A stretch of 64,000 nucleotides of DNA from Prochlorococcus sp. MIT 0603 (GCF_000760215.1 NZ_JNAW01000001.1:186001-250000); one strand, 5' to 3'. Shown: positions 1-10,023, numbered from the stretch's first letter. A program made the numbers and translations. The notes: generated by a model from the letters alone, not told the origin.

Positions 1-1962
1 AACAGTACCAATAATTTCTTCTCCGGGTAGGGGGCTGCAACATCCACCAAAACGATAATCTAATCCTTCTAGACCTAGAATTGGCGATGTTTTAATAGAA
101 GATTTGCCGACAAGTATGGGATTATTGTTATTAGTTAAATGTTGATCTACATCATTATACTTATCTGAAGAAACAGTATTCATATTTTGAAGACGTATCT
201 CTTCACGTAGACGATTGAGAATTTGATGTAATGTAATCGCTCCAAACCCTAGTGCTGCCAATAGATCATCTGTTGACTTTAAATTACATCGCTCTGCAAC
301 CTTCATCATTGCCTCGCTGTTTAGTAGTGTATCAAAGCCTTTGCGGCCTAAATCTCTTTCTAAAAGATCTTTTCCCCTTTGAATAGTTTCATCTCTATGA
401 CTGACTTTGTACCACTGTCTTATGCGATTCCTTGCAGTAGGAGTGGCTACAAAATTTAACCAGTCAAGGCTAGGGTGAGCTGTTTTGCTAGTAATGATCT
501 CTATGAAATCACCATTGCTTAGGGGCGTGGCTAATGGACAAAGCTTGTCGTTAATACGGGTTCCATGGCAGTGATTCCCTATTTCTGAGTGTATGCGATA
601 TGCAAAGTCAACAGCTGTCGAGCCTTTCCTCAGGCCAACAACATCGCCTTTCGGAGTAAAAACGAAAACCTCCTCATCAAATAAATCTTCTTTAATAGAT
701 GAAAGATAGTCATTGTAATCAGAACCTCCTTCTTCTTGTTGCCAATCAACCAGCTGTCGAAGCCAACTAAAACGTTCTGTATCATTTGCGGCTGGCGAGC
801 CACCCTCTTTGTATTTCCAGTGTGCAGCTATGCCAAATTCAGCAACTTGGTGCATTTCAGGAGTTCGTATTTGCACTTCAATTGCTCTATGTCTACCAAT
901 AACAGCTGTATGAAGAGACTGGTAGCCATTATCTTTTGGAAGCCCAATGTAATCTTTAAAACGTCCTGGTATTGGGCGAAATGTATCATGGACAACTGCT
1001 AAAGCTCTGTAACATGTTTCTAAATTCGGAACAATAATCCTTAGTGCTGCAATGTCATAAATTTCGTGGAATTTTTTGTCTTGTCGCTTCATTTTGCTCC
1101 ATATGCCAAAGAGATGCTTGGGACGACCTGTAATGTCAAAATTTGTTAGCCCTGATTTTGTGAGACGGCTTCTTAGGTTTTCCACTGTTCTTGCTAATCT
1201 TTTTTCCCGTTCACTTCTTTTTGTATCTACTTCTTGTTGCATTTCCTGATATGCATCTGGTTCAAGCAGTTTGAATGCTAAGTCTTCTAATTCCCATTTG
1301 AAGCGTCCAATCCCAAGTCTATTAGCTAAAGGAGCATAGATTTCTCTTGTTTCCAGTGCAATTCTTTGTTGCTTCTCAGGCTGGAGTGCATCTATTGTTC
1401 GCATATTGTGCAATCTATCTGCCAGCTTTACAAGAACAACACGAATATCCCTAGCCATTGCTAGAAACATTTTTCGTAAGTTTTCTGCTTGAGCTTCAGT
1501 TCTGTTTGGGAAATGAATGCCCCCTAATTTGGTTACTCCTTCAACTAATCCACGAACTTCACTTCCAAAAAGACTTTCTAGCTGGTCAAGATTAATACTG
1601 GTATCTTCTACAACATCATGAAGAAAACCTGCGGCAATGACTTTAGGACTAGCGCCTATCTCCTTTAATAGGTCTGCCACACAAACAGGATGAACTATGT
1701 ATGGATCACCACTTACTCTAAATTGCCCTTTATGTAGTCGAAATGCTAAATCGAAAGCAGATGCTAGTAATGCTTCGGAATCAATGGGACAGCATTCTCC
1801 AATAGGAGATGGCACTTGCTCTACGCAATTTATCAACCATTCTGGGAGTGGGATGCCATAGTCATCTGAATTTTCAATGAGATCGACTCTCAATTGAGGT
1901 TCATCTGACAGAGCGTCCGACTTGGGCTGTGTTTTATTAGACGCAGAAGTGGCGTTTAACAT
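1..1962 (-). CDS. rel: Bifunctional (p)ppGpp synthetase/hydrolase, partial
   Basis: Makes and breaks down the alarmone (p)ppGpp during the stringent response. The gene reads leftwards from an ATG at 1962-1960 and leaves the window without a stop. In order it shows an HD hydrolase domain with HDVVEDT near residue 115, a synthetase domain with PGRFKD near residue 332 followed by NGYQSLHT, and a TGS domain starting near residue 430. The RFKD form of the RxKD/ExDD loop is the one known from bifunctional Rel enzymes rather than from synthetase-only RelA, and the HD pair is intact, so both activities are expected. The C-terminal regulatory part is only begun here. It is divergent from the ABC ATPase gene, with about 55 bases between the chosen starts. 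Confidence 0.96.
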   Translation of the reverse strand, partial: MLNATSASNKTQPKSDALSDEPQLRVDLIENSDDYGIPLPEWLINCVEQVPSPIGECCPIDSEALLASAFDLAFRLHKGQFRVSGDPYIVHPVCVADLLKEIGASPKVIAAGFLHDVVEDTSINLDQLESLFGSEVRGLVEGVTKLGGIHFPNRTEAQAENLRKMFLAMARDIRVVLVKLADRLHNMRTIDALQPEKQQRIALETREIYAPLANRLGIGRFKWELEDLAFKLLEPDAYQEMQQEVDTKRSEREKRLARTVENLRSRLTKSGLTNFDITGRPKHLFGIWSKMKRQDKKFHEIYDIAALRIIVPNLETCYRALAVVHDTFRPIPGRFKDYIGLPKDNGYQSLHTAVIGRHRAIEVQIRTPEMHQVAEFGIAAHWKYKEGGSPAANDTERFSWLRQLVDWQQEEGGSDYNDYLSSIKEDLFDEEVFVFTPKGDVVGLRKGSTAVDFAYRIHSEIGNHCHGTRINDKLCPLATPLSNGDFIEIITSKTAHPSLDWLNFVATPTARNRIRQWYKVSHRDETIQRGKDLLERDLGRKGFDTLLNSEAMMKVAERCNLKSTDDLLAALGFGAITLHQILNRLREEIRLQNMNTVSSDKYNDVDQHLTNNNNPILVGKSSIKTSPILGLEGLDYRFGGCCSPLPGEEIIGTV

Positions 1963-2017
1963 ACGACCAATTGCGTTAATTCATTTTATTCAGGCTTCAG
2001 CAGCCTTGCTAAAACTT

Positions 2018-3631
2018 ATGCATTGTTCTCACAAGAATATCTTAAATATTAAAGATTTGAGTGTTTCATACCCGAATAGTAAAAAGTGGGTGTTGGATGA
2101 ATTGAATTTAAAGCTTGAGAGGGGGGAACGCCTTGCCTTGCTGGGTAGTTCGGGATCTGGTAAAAGCACTGTTGCTAAGGTTTTATTACAAATAATCCCA
2201 CCTGGCAGCCTCTACAGAGGAGAGGTTCTTCTGAATGGTCAGGATTTAATGAGATTACCTAACAATGACTTAGAGAGAGTGCGAGGTGAAATGATTGGGT
2301 TAGTTTTTCAGGATCCTGGTTCAAGACTTAATCCATTAATGACTATTGGGGAGCATCTTTTGGACACATTGCGATCACATGAGCCAAACAAAAGTCCTTC
2401 TTGGATGAGATTTAGAGCAGAAGAGTTACTGGATAAGGTAGGGATTAACCCAAGACGTTTTGATTCTTATCCGCATGAATTTAGTGGTGGAATGAGACAG
2501 CGTTTGGCGATTGCCTTGGCCATTGCCTTGAATCCACCTTTGATTATTGCTGATGAACCTACATCCAGTCTTGATGTTGCTATTGCTAATCAGATTATGG
2601 ATGAATTAAGTGTTCTTTGTGATGAGCTTGGCAGCTCTCTTTTGTTAATAAGTCATGATCTTGCTCTTGCTTCCAGATGGTGTTCAAAAATGGCAATACT
2701 TGAGCAGGGAAAGATAGTGGAAGAAAGCACTAATCAAGCTTTGATAGCTTCTCCAAAATCCCTTTTAGCTAAGAGGTTAGTAACCGCAGCTATAGCTCGT
2801 GAGAAATTGATTTGTATAGCAAAACCAAATGACAAAAAAGTAATTTTAGAAGTTGATAGATTGCGTTGCTGGCATGCGTTGAGAGGCTTGCCTTGGCAGA
2901 CAAATTGGATTAAAGCACTTGATGAAGTGAGCTTCTCATTGAGAGTTGGAGAAACTCTAGGAGTAGTAGGAGTATCTGGCTGTGGAAAAAGTACTTTATG
3001 TCGAGCCCTTCTGGGTTTAATACCAATTCGAGGAGGGGTGGTGAAAGTATCAGGAAGGAATCTTGCTAAAACAAAGGGGAATGCGCTAAGACTACCGAGA
3101 CAGTCCTTGCAAATGGTTTTTCAAGATCCGTTTGCCTCTTTGAATCCTACAATGACTGTACTAGAGGCCATTTCGGACCCCTTTTTGATACATGACTTAG
3201 CGACAAAGTCTACTGCTAAAGAAAAATCTAGGTTTCTTTTAGAGCAAGTCGGATTAATACCTGTAGAAGATTTTCAGAACCGTTTCCCTCATCAGCTTTC
3301 AGGAGGTCAACAACAAAGAGTAGCTATTGCCCGAGCTTTAGCTTTAAACCCAGAAATTCTTATTTGTGATGAAAGTGTAAGTATGTTGGATGTTGAGATC
3401 CAGACGGAAATATTAGATTTGCTTCGCTCTTTACAAAAGAATCTTGGATTAGCAATTATTTTTATTACTCACGATTTGTCTGTTGCTAGTGCATTTTGTC
3501 ATAGGATAATTGTATTGGATCAAGGAAGGATTATTGAAGAAGGACTTGCTGATGAACTAATGCGTAACCCTAAATCTCCCTTGACAATCAAACTTGTTAA
3601 CTCTTCTCCACGAATTACTTCCTTGATGTAA
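2018..3631 (+). CDS. Fused double ABC transporter ATPase, oligopeptide/dipeptide type
   Basis: A 537-residue protein with two complete ABC ATPase halves, like DppD and DppF joined in one chain. The first half has Walker A GSSGSGKS at about 43-50, signature SGGMRQR and Walker B IIADEPTSSLD. The second has Walker A GVSGCGKST near 320, signature SGGQQQR and ICDESVSMLD, where the usual DEP is DES but the catalytic Glu is kept. It would power uptake of peptides or a similar solute across the inner membrane. The frame is open upstream to 1922, but that would overlap rel, and homology begins only after the ATG at 2018, so I chose 2018. No permease or binding-protein gene lies beside it, so the substrate cannot be told. 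Confidence 0.9.
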   Translation: MHCSHKNILNIKDLSVSYPNSKKWVLDELNLKLERGERLALLGSSGSGKSTVAKVLLQIIPPGSLYRGEVLLNGQDLMRLPNNDLERVRGEMIGLVFQDPGSRLNPLMTIGEHLLDTLRSHEPNKSPSWMRFRAEELLDKVGINPRRFDSYPHEFSGGMRQRLAIALAIALNPPLIIADEPTSSLDVAIANQIMDELSVLCDELGSSLLLISHDLALASRWCSKMAILEQGKIVEESTNQALIASPKSLLAKRLVTAAIAREKLICIAKPNDKKVILEVDRLRCWHALRGLPWQTNWIKALDEVSFSLRVGETLGVVGVSGCGKSTLCRALLGLIPIRGGVVKVSGRNLAKTKGNALRLPRQSLQMVFQDPFASLNPTMTVLEAISDPFLIHDLATKSTAKEKSRFLLEQVGLIPVEDFQNRFPHQLSGGQQQRVAIARALALNPEILICDESVSMLDVEIQTEILDLLRSLQKNLGLAIIFITHDLSVASAFCHRIIVLDQGRIIEEGLADELMRNPKSPLTIKLVNSSPRITSLM

Positions 3632-3640
3632 GTGATCTAT

Positions 3641-4597
3641 TCATTTACGTAATATTCCAAGTGTCTTTAAAAATACATCTGGTAATGGTGCTTTAAACAA
3701 CATATCTTCATGTGATATTGGATGCTTTAAACCAAGATGAATTGCATGCAAGAGTTGAGTTGGAATTTTTGTAGGCAATTTTTTGCAACGGCTATATGTA
3801 GAATCCCCAAGAATGGGATGTCCTATATAAGCTGAATGCACACGAATTTGATGTGTACGCCCTGTGTCTAATTTAAAGCTTACAAGTGAATAGTCGCCGA
3901 GCCTTTCCTTTAGTTTCCAGTGAGTACAGGCGTACCTACCTGATTCATCATTGACTACTGCGTATTTTTTTCTATCAGTTGGATGACGGCCTATAGCTCC
4001 TACTATTTGTCCTGCATCGCCATCAGGAACTCCATGCACTAAAGCTAGGTATTCTCTGGAGGCGATTCGCTTTTGAATCTGTAGCTGTAGCCTTACTAAG
4101 GCTTCTTGAGTCTTTGCAACAACGATACAACCCGTAGTGTCTTTATCTAGTCGATGTACTATTCCAGGACGTAGCTTACCGTTAATACCAGGAAGGTCAG
4201 TGCAGTGATGCAATAAGCCGTTGACCAATGTTCCGCTTTTATTGCCTGGAGCAGGGTGTACTGTTAGGCCAGCAGGTTTGTTAATGATAATCAAGTGTGT
4301 ATCTTCAAAAAGAATGTCTAAGGACATTTTTTCTGGTTGGAGATATGGTAGTGGTTCTGGTGGAATAACCCATAGTTGAATTTCATCCCCTGTCCTAAGA
4401 GGTGTTTTAGCTTTCCCTGCGATTCCATTAACTAGCACCAACCCATTCTCAATAAATTTTTGAATACTGGATCTACTTTGCTCTGGTCTCTGACTAACTA
4501 GCCACCTATCTAGACGCATTGGTAATGGTTTGAGGTAACGAAGTATCACTAGTTTGCCTTCTCCTTCCCCAAATGATTCTGTTTGATTGTCAAACAT
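3641..4597 (-). CDS. rluD: RluD-family 23S rRNA pseudouridine synthase
   Basis: Converts uridine to pseudouridine in 23S rRNA (RluD family; the exact target cannot be read from sequence). The 318-residue protein has an N-terminal S4 RNA-binding domain at about 28-85, with the family pattern of a lone S4 fold, and then the RluA-type catalytic domain. The catalytic aspartate lies in HRLDKDTTG (D151), and the motif HQIRVH is present later. The ATG start overlaps the stop of rbgA by one base (TAATG on the minus strand), so the two are translationally coupled ribosome-biogenesis genes. It converges with the ABC ATPase gene, leaving only nine bases between the stops. Confidence 0.95.
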   Translation of the reverse strand: MFDNQTESFGEGEGKLVILRYLKPLPMRLDRWLVSQRPEQSRSSIQKFIENGLVLVNGIAGKAKTPLRTGDEIQLWVIPPEPLPYLQPEKMSLDILFEDTHLIIINKPAGLTVHPAPGNKSGTLVNGLLHHCTDLPGINGKLRPGIVHRLDKDTTGCIVVAKTQEALVRLQLQIQKRIASREYLALVHGVPDGDAGQIVGAIGRHPTDRKKYAVVNDESGRYACTHWKLKERLGDYSLVSFKLDTGRTHQIRVHSAYIGHPILGDSTYSRCKKLPTKIPTQLLHAIHLGLKHPISHEDMLFKAPLPDVFLKTLGILRK

Positions 4598-5460
4598 TAT
4601 GGAAGCTCAAGAGAGATTGGCCCAATCAAGCTTTTTCGAAAATCATCTAATAGCTTTAGAGCCATGCGACTGATGTCACCTGAAGTATGTTTTTGAGCTG
4701 CATTCCTCAACCATAGATATCCATCTTTGGGGTCTGTTTCGAAATCAATTCCATAACGGGTTTGAAGAATCTCAATTGGTTTTTCTGCAAAATTTATTTT
4801 TTGTAATTCATTAAGTAATCCTAGAAATCGTATTGCTACAACTTCAACATCATATGCAGCATGACCAATGTCATCGCATAGAGCAAGTTTCAAGGCCGCC
4901 TCTTGATCTTCTAATTGGGTTGGTAATACACCAGGTGCGTCTAGTAAATCTAACTGTTGGTCTATTCGAACCCATCTTAGAGATCTCGTAACTCCGGCAC
5001 GTCTTGAACTTTGTACAACCTTCTTGTTTAATAATCTATTTATTAGAGCTGACTTTCCTACATTGGGAAAACCTAGTGTTAGTGCTCGAACAGCTCTTTG
5101 GCGCATACCCCTAGATGTACGACGATTGTTCAACTCTTCACCTAGACGTATAGCTGATTCTCTGATCTTCCTTACCCCTGTTCCATCTTTGGCATTGCAC
5201 CATAATACAGATTGACCTTGTTTTTTGAACCATTGATCCCAAAGTTCGAAGGCTTTCTTGGGGATCATATCTAAGCGATTAATAACAAGTAAGTGTTTTT
5301 TGTGTGTAATCCATTTTTCAAGACATGGATGCGAAGTAGCCAGAGGGATGCGAGCATCTCTAACCTCTATAACAAGATCTACTTTCTCAAGATTGACATT
5401 AAGTTGCTTTTCAGCTTTCGCTATGTGGCCTGGATACCACTGGATAATTTGATTGCTCAC
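4597..5460 (-). CDS. rbgA: Ribosome biogenesis GTPase (YlqF/RbgA family)
   Basis: A circularly permuted GTPase that acts late in assembly of the 50S subunit. The G4-like motif NRLD (about 61-64) comes before the P-loop GFPNVGKS (about 130-137) and the G3 motif DAPG, which is the permuted order expected for the YlqF/RbgA family. The N-terminal WYPGHIAKA, typical of the family, supports the GTG start at 5460. The length of 287 residues is normal. It is the upstream gene of a pair with rluD and is probably driven from the 5461-5801 gap, away from pgk. Confidence 0.94.
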   Translation of the reverse strand: MSNQIIQWYPGHIAKAEKQLNVNLEKVDLVIEVRDARIPLATSHPCLEKWITHKKHLLVINRLDMIPKKAFELWDQWFKKQGQSVLWCNAKDGTGVRKIRESAIRLGEELNNRRTSRGMRQRAVRALTLGFPNVGKSALINRLLNKKVVQSSRRAGVTRSLRWVRIDQQLDLLDAPGVLPTQLEDQEAALKLALCDDIGHAAYDVEVVAIRFLGLLNELQKINFAEKPIEILQTRYGIDFETDPKDGYLWLRNAAQKHTSGDISRMALKLLDDFRKSLIGPISLELP

Positions 5461-5801
5461 GGCAGAATGAATACTGAACTAAAGAGCAGTGATGAGGGAT
5501 GCAGTGATTTGAATCTCTTCACTTAGAGTAATACTTACCTTGCCTTTGAAGATGACATAAGGTTTTTTTTGATATTTATCAATGAGAAGAACCTTAGATT
5601 GGGACTCTTAAAATATTGACAACTGAGCTTTTAGTTAACATTAATTTAATCCAACGCATTTATTTAGTTAGAAATTTAGTGGTTTTGCAATGGCTTTGAG
5701 GATTTATGGCTGTGGTCAGATAATTGCTCTGGCTGATAGAAAATCTGTTTGTACTGTTCTCGAGTTAGTCTCATCGGGTTTTAATATTTCAAAGGTAATC
5801 C
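5461..5801. other. Divergent gap between rbgA and pgk
   Basis: This 341-base AT-rich gap should hold the promoters for rbgA (leftwards) and pgk (rightwards). I could not pick a convincing -35/-10 pair or a strong hairpin. It contains a 44-codon ORF at 5690-5824 that overlaps the first bases of pgk in another frame and is listed separately as doubtful. I see no tRNA or known RNA family. Confidence 0.5.
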
Positions 5802-5824
5802 ATGGCAAAGCGTTCTCTTTCTAG
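5690..5824 (+). CDS. Doubtful 44-codon ORF overlapping the pgk start
   Basis: An ATG at 5690 opens a frame of 44 codons that ends at a TAG inside pgk, 20 bases past its ATG. It begins [18 protein letters not shown]. No good Shine-Dalgarno precedes it, and I recognise no family. If it is translated, ribosomes would end just downstream of the pgk start and could re-initiate there. It may equally be a chance frame in the pgk leader. Confidence 0.15.
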   Translation: MALRIYGCGQIIALADRKSVCTVLELVSSGFNISKVIHGKAFSF

Positions 5825-7010
5825 TCTCGGCGTAGAGGACCTAAGTGGCAAAAGAGTTTTGGTTAGAGTTGATTTTAATGTTCCCTTAAATGATGAAGGG
5901 GGCATAACCGATGACACTAGAATTCGTGCTGCTCTCCCAACTATTGAACATTTGATAGAGAAGGAAGCAAAAGTTATCCTTGCGGCTCATTTTGGAAGGC
6001 CTAAAGGACAGGTGAATGATTCCATGCGTTTAAATCCTGTAGCTAGTCGATTGGGTCAGCTATTAGGTAAAAATGTTAATAAAACCGATAGTTGTATTGG
6101 GCCTGATGCAAAAGCAAAAATCGATGTAATGAATGATGGTGATGTTATTTTGCTTGAAAATGTTCGTTTTTTTGCTGAGGAAGAAAAGAACGATGCCAAT
6201 TTTGCAAAAACATTAGCTTCTTTAGCTGAAGTGTATGTGAATGATGCATTTGGAGCAGCTCATAGAGCACATGCATCTACTCAGGGTGTTACCAAGTACT
6301 TAGCTCCAAGTGTTGCTGGTTACTTAATGGAAAAAGAACTTAAATATTTGCAAGGTGCAATTGATTCTCCTCAGCGACCTCTGGCGGCAATTGTGGGTGG
6401 TTCTAAAGTAAGCAGTAAGATTGGCGTTTTAGAGTCATTGATTGATAAGTGTGACAAGGTTTTAATTGGTGGAGGTATGATTTTTACCTTTTATAAAGCA
6501 AGAGGTTTAACAGTAGGCAAAAGCTTAGTTGAAGATGACAAGCTTGAGCTTGCTAAGTCTCTGGAAGAAAAAGCAAAAGCAAAAGGAGTTGAGTTGTTAT
6601 TGCCTAGTGACGTTATTCTTGCAGATGATTTTTCACCTGATGCAAATAGTCAGTTAGCCTCGATTGATTCAATCCCAGAAGGATGGATGGGTTTAGATAT
6701 AGGTCCTGAATCAGTAAAATTATTCCAGGATTCTTTAGCTGATTGTAAGACTGTTATTTGGAATGGTCCTATGGGAGTATTTGAGTTTGATAAATTTGCA
6801 AATGGTACGAACGCTATTTCAACAACATTGGCTGATTTAAGTCTAAAAGGTTGTTGCACTATTATTGGAGGAGGTGATTCAGTAGCTGCAGTTGAAAAGG
6901 CTGGATTGGCCTCCAAAATGTCTCATATTTCAACGGGTGGAGGTGCAAGTTTGGAGTTACTTGAAGGGAAAATCCTTCCAGGTGTTGCTGCTTTAGATGA
7001 TCAGAATTGA
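5802..7010 (+). CDS. pgk: Phosphoglycerate kinase
   Basis: Interconverts 1,3-bisphosphoglycerate and 3-phosphoglycerate with ADP/ATP; in a cyanobacterium it serves the Calvin cycle as well as glycolysis. The 402-residue length is normal. Visible family motifs are RVDFNVPL near the N-terminus, HFGRPKG, the [12 protein letters not shown] segment, and the C-terminal nucleotide-binding [13 protein letters not shown]. The ATG at 5802 fits the family N-terminus. The downstream gene converges after 16 bases, with no clear hairpin terminator. Confidence 0.98.
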   Translation: MAKRSLSSLGVEDLSGKRVLVRVDFNVPLNDEGGITDDTRIRAALPTIEHLIEKEAKVILAAHFGRPKGQVNDSMRLNPVASRLGQLLGKNVNKTDSCIGPDAKAKIDVMNDGDVILLENVRFFAEEEKNDANFAKTLASLAEVYVNDAFGAAHRAHASTQGVTKYLAPSVAGYLMEKELKYLQGAIDSPQRPLAAIVGGSKVSSKIGVLESLIDKCDKVLIGGGMIFTFYKARGLTVGKSLVEDDKLELAKSLEEKAKAKGVELLLPSDVILADDFSPDANSQLASIDSIPEGWMGLDIGPESVKLFQDSLADCKTVIWNGPMGVFEFDKFANGTNAISTTLADLSLKGCCTIIGGGDSVAAVEKAGLASKMSHISTGGGASLELLEGKILPGVAALDDQN

Positions 7011-7026
7011 TTGCAGATACGATCTT

Positions 7027-7785
7027 CTAGGGATAAATAATTTGTGGCAATAATTCTTTAGGATCTGATACTACTCTTACCATTTTAGTTATGGATATTA
7101 GTCCTTCAGGGTGAGCTAATAAAGCCCCCCATCTTTGTTCGCCAGCTTTGATAGGGGCTCTAGTTGATTTGAATATCCCTCCTGAACCCATTGGGATTAG
7201 TTCTATAGCTTGATTATTATTCTTTGCTTTACTTTTCTGGGTTAAAGAGATTATACCTCCTGCAATTATTGAGCTTCCTAAAGGCTTCTCAAGTATTATG
7301 TCTATATCATATTTACTACCAGTTAGAACTGCATCTGGAATATTGATATTTACATTTAACAAGTTTTTCCCAGTTTTCAAAATTGAATAATCACTTAGAA
7401 TTTTTTTGCTTACTATCTTTCCACTATCCTCAATAACTACAATCTCTTTTTGTGACATTAAGCTATATTTATGATCACCTTTTTCTTTGTCCCCACTCAC
7501 TATGATTTTAATAAAATTTTGATTACTTCCTTTCTTTTTAATAGGCTTGATTTCCCACTTAGCATTTGGAAAATTCTTAATAAACTGATCATACTCTTCA
7601 ACAATATCCTTAGCTATTTCTTCCGAAAGGAAAGTAAATAATTCTCTTTTTTTATTAGTATTTAGAGAATTTTGTAGCCTCTCGCTAAGGATTTCAATCT
7701 CTGCAGCTTGCAACAAACCGCAAGGAACAAAAGTTAATAGGATAAACAACCCTAAAGAAAAAATAGATTTCAAAGTTTTTTGCAT
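7027..7785 (-). CDS. Secreted protein of unknown function
   Basis: I do not recognise a domain in this 252-residue protein. It starts with a basic and hydrophobic signal peptide, with a likely cleavage after LLQA near residue 28, so it is probably exported to the periplasm or thylakoid lumen. A charged region rich in Lys and Ile follows, suggesting helices and then beta strands. Two segments, PDAVLTGSKYDIDIILEKP and the GSGGIFKSTRAP region, look like a beta-sandwich. It sits alone between the convergent pgk and the divergent murG. It is probably a picocyanobacterial lineage gene, but I cannot give it a function. Confidence 0.8.
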   Translation of the reverse strand: MQKTLKSIFSLGLFILLTFVPCGLLQAAEIEILSERLQNSLNTNKKRELFTFLSEEIAKDIVEEYDQFIKNFPNAKWEIKPIKKKGSNQNFIKIIVSGDKEKGDHKYSLMSQKEIVVIEDSGKIVSKKILSDYSILKTGKNLLNVNINIPDAVLTGSKYDIDIILEKPLGSSIIAGGIISLTQKSKAKNNNQAIELIPMGSGGIFKSTRAPIKAGEQRWGALLAHPEGLISITKMVRVVSDPKELLPQIIYP

Positions 7786-7841
7786 TTCAGACTTGCTTGA
7801 GTTACTTATAACTTAATTGTAAGTACGGCTAGGGATCCTTC

Positions 7842-8915
7842 ATGCCTAGGCTTTTAATTGCTGCAAGCGGCACGGGAGGTCATATCTTCCCTGCACTTTC
7901 TGTATGTAATGCATTACCAGGTTCATGGGACATAAGTTGGCTTGGCGTCCCTAATCGTCTTGAGAGTGAAGTGGTCCCAGCCAAGTTTGAAATGACAAAA
8001 ATCCCTATTGAAGGTTTGCAAGCCAATAAAGGAATTAAAAAAATTGTTCAAATCATTAAATTGATTGCGTCTACATTTTTTGTAATTCGTTTACTTCGAA
8101 GGAAAAATATTGAAACAGTTTTTACTACAGGTGGTTATATTGCTGCGCCTGCGATTATTGCTGCAAAGTTGTGTGGGATTTCTGTGATTTTGCATGAGTC
8201 CAATGCTTTCCCTGGAAAATCCACACGTTTATTGGGAAGACTTTGCAGTCAAGTTGCACTTGGATTGCCAAATGCAGCTAAGGACTTGAAGAATTGCAGG
8301 ATATGCTTTACAGGCACTCCAGTGAGGGCAGAATTCTTAATTGATAATCCTTTGCCATCTTGGGTTCCCAAAGGAGTAGGGCCATTAATCGTGGCGATGG
8401 GGGGGAGTCAAGGAGCTGTTGGTTTAAATAGTATGGTAAGAAAGAATGTTCCTTGGTTATTAGGACAAGGATGTCGAATAGTCCTTATTACAGGCAAGAA
8501 TGATGAAAAATCTGAATTTTTCGATAAGAACTTTGTAGAAAAGGAATTTACTCATGAAATCCCTGGTTTATTACAGCATGCTGATTTAGTGATTAGCAGA
8601 TCAGGAGCAGGTGCTCTAACCGAACTTGCTATATGTAATGCACCCACAATTTTTGTTCCTTATCCGTATGCGGCAGACAATCATCAAGATTACAATGCTG
8701 CTTATGCGGCAGAATTTGGTGCAGCAGTCATAGTTCATCAAAATACTGCTGGACACAAATCTTTGCGAAGAGCATTAAATACTTTGCTAAACAGTTATTT
8801 TTCTTCTAGAGATATGCAGAGTGATTTGCTTGCCAAGATGAGAGAAGGTATGAAAAAGATTGCTATTAGAGATGCTCATCTACAGCTCGTTGACGTTATT
8901 CAAAATCACGGTTAA
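7842..8915 (+). CDS. murG: UDP-GlcNAc:lipid I N-acetylglucosaminyltransferase MurG
   Basis: Adds GlcNAc to undecaprenyl-PP-MurNAc-pentapeptide (lipid I) to make lipid II on the inner face of the membrane. The N-terminal loop GTGGHIFPAL (10-19), the second glycine-rich loop MGGSQG and the donor-site stretch SRSGAGALTELA are all present, followed by FVPYPYAADNHQ. The 357-residue length is normal. The start is an ATG at 7842, close to the divergent secreted-protein gene. Its last 20 bases overlap the end of the convergent CobD-like gene. Confidence 0.97.
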   Translation: MPRLLIAASGTGGHIFPALSVCNALPGSWDISWLGVPNRLESEVVPAKFEMTKIPIEGLQANKGIKKIVQIIKLIASTFFVIRLLRRKNIETVFTTGGYIAAPAIIAAKLCGISVILHESNAFPGKSTRLLGRLCSQVALGLPNAAKDLKNCRICFTGTPVRAEFLIDNPLPSWVPKGVGPLIVAMGGSQGAVGLNSMVRKNVPWLLGQGCRIVLITGKNDEKSEFFDKNFVEKEFTHEIPGLLQHADLVISRSGAGALTELAICNAPTIFVPYPYAADNHQDYNAAYAAEFGAAVIVHQNTAGHKSLRRALNTLLNSYFSSRDMQSDLLAKMREGMKKIAIRDAHLQLVDVIQNHG

Positions 8916-10023
8916 TGACTTCTTGCATTGCTTTTATTATTGTGCGATTGCTTGATTTTTCCTGCAGACTGATTCGTAACCAGTTATCTCCTAGTCCTTG
9001 AAAGGATCTGCAATCTCTTAATAAGATTTGTTTTTGAGCAAGTTCTTCACGAAATCTTAAAAGTGAAGTATTGCTTTCGATTAGTTGAAAATTTGTTGAT
9101 GATGGGTGAGCAATTAATCCAGAAAGCCTTTCTAGATTCTCTTGAAGCCAAGATCCTTCCTGTTCTATCCACTTTTGGACTTTAACGATCTGACGCCGTA
9201 AAGGCCCTTCTTCAGTCATAAGCATTATTCCTAATGCTATTGCTAATCCATTTAGAGGCCATGGATCCCTCCATGCTTGCCATTGTTCAAGTCGTTTGGC
9301 TGAACTAATGGCATACCCTAATCGTAAACCTGCTATTGAAAAAAGTTTAGTAAGACTTCTAAGAACAACAAGATTTGGGTAGTCAGGAACTAATGGGATC
9401 AGTGATTCTTTTTCCCCATTAGGTACTAGTGGAAGAAATGCTTCGTCGCAGATCACTAGGCTATGTGTTCTAAGCAGAACTTCTAAAGAATTGAGGCTCC
9501 AAGATTGTCCTGTAGGATTGTGAGGGTTGGTAATCCATATGACGTTCTTAGATGGTGGCAAGGGAAATGATTGAGGAAAGTTGGAATTCCATTTCAAAGG
9601 AAGAGGTGAATATATATATTGAGCATTCCAACATTCCAAGGCTCTTTTGTAATCAGAAAACCCTGGCGAGGGCAATATGCTAACTCCTGTTCTTGCTGCA
9701 TCACGCCCGGCCCACGTGATCAATTCTGATGCCCCGTTGCCAGGTAAGACCATAGAAGCTTTGACACTATGATAATGAGCTATTGCCTCTCTTAAGGCTG
9801 AATGGTTGCGGTCCGGGTAAAACCTAATCTGTTCACTATGTAGGGATTGTATTAATGTATGACGTAGGTATGGAGGTAATGGGAATGGAGTCAAGGAAGC
9901 ACTTGCGTCAATTATAGAATTTATATCCACTCCTAATCTTCTTGCTTCTTGTTCAAGGTTTCCACCATGTTTCAACATATTGCTGTTAGATATGTCCTTT
10001 GAAGGACAATTTGCTAAATCCAT
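8896..10023 (-). CDS. PLP-dependent aminotransferase-fold enzyme, CobD (threonine-phosphate decarboxylase)-like
   Basis: A class I/II aminotransferase-fold protein of 375 residues. It has the N-terminal [13 protein letters not shown] pattern typical of L-threonine-O-3-phosphate decarboxylases (CobD of Salmonella, CobC in other nomenclature), which make the aminopropanol linker of cobalamin or related corrinoids. It also has NPHNPTGQ and the PLP-lysine region [15 protein letters not shown] near residue 225. Histidinol-phosphate aminotransferase (HisC) shares this fold and is the main alternative, but the HGG start favours CobD. The first 10 bases overlap the end of pyrD, so the two are coupled. 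The 3' end overlaps murG on the other strand by 20 bases. Confidence 0.8.
   Translation of the reverse strand: MDLANCPSKDISNSNMLKHGGNLEQEARRLGVDINSIIDASASLTPFPLPPYLRHTLIQSLHSEQIRFYPDRNHSALREAIAHYHSVKASMVLPGNGASELITWAGRDAARTGVSILPSPGFSDYKRALECWNAQYIYSPLPLKWNSNFPQSFPLPPSKNVIWITNPHNPTGQSWSLNSLEVLLRTHSLVICDEAFLPLVPNGEKESLIPLVPDYPNLVVLRSLTKLFSIAGLRLGYAISSAKRLEQWQAWRDPWPLNGLAIALGIMLMTEEGPLRRQIVKVQKWIEQEGSWLQENLERLSGLIAHPSSTNFQLIESNTSLLRFREELAQKQILLRDCRSFQGLGDNWLRISLQEKSSNRTIIKAMQEVINRDFE

Noticed and set aside
736-1002. An 88-codon plus-strand frame inside rel
   Set aside because: It lies opposite a clear Rel reading frame and has no recognisable protein pattern.
1922-2017. Upstream extension of the ABC ATPase gene
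   Set aside because: It overlaps the rel start on the other strand and carries no ABC ATPase features.
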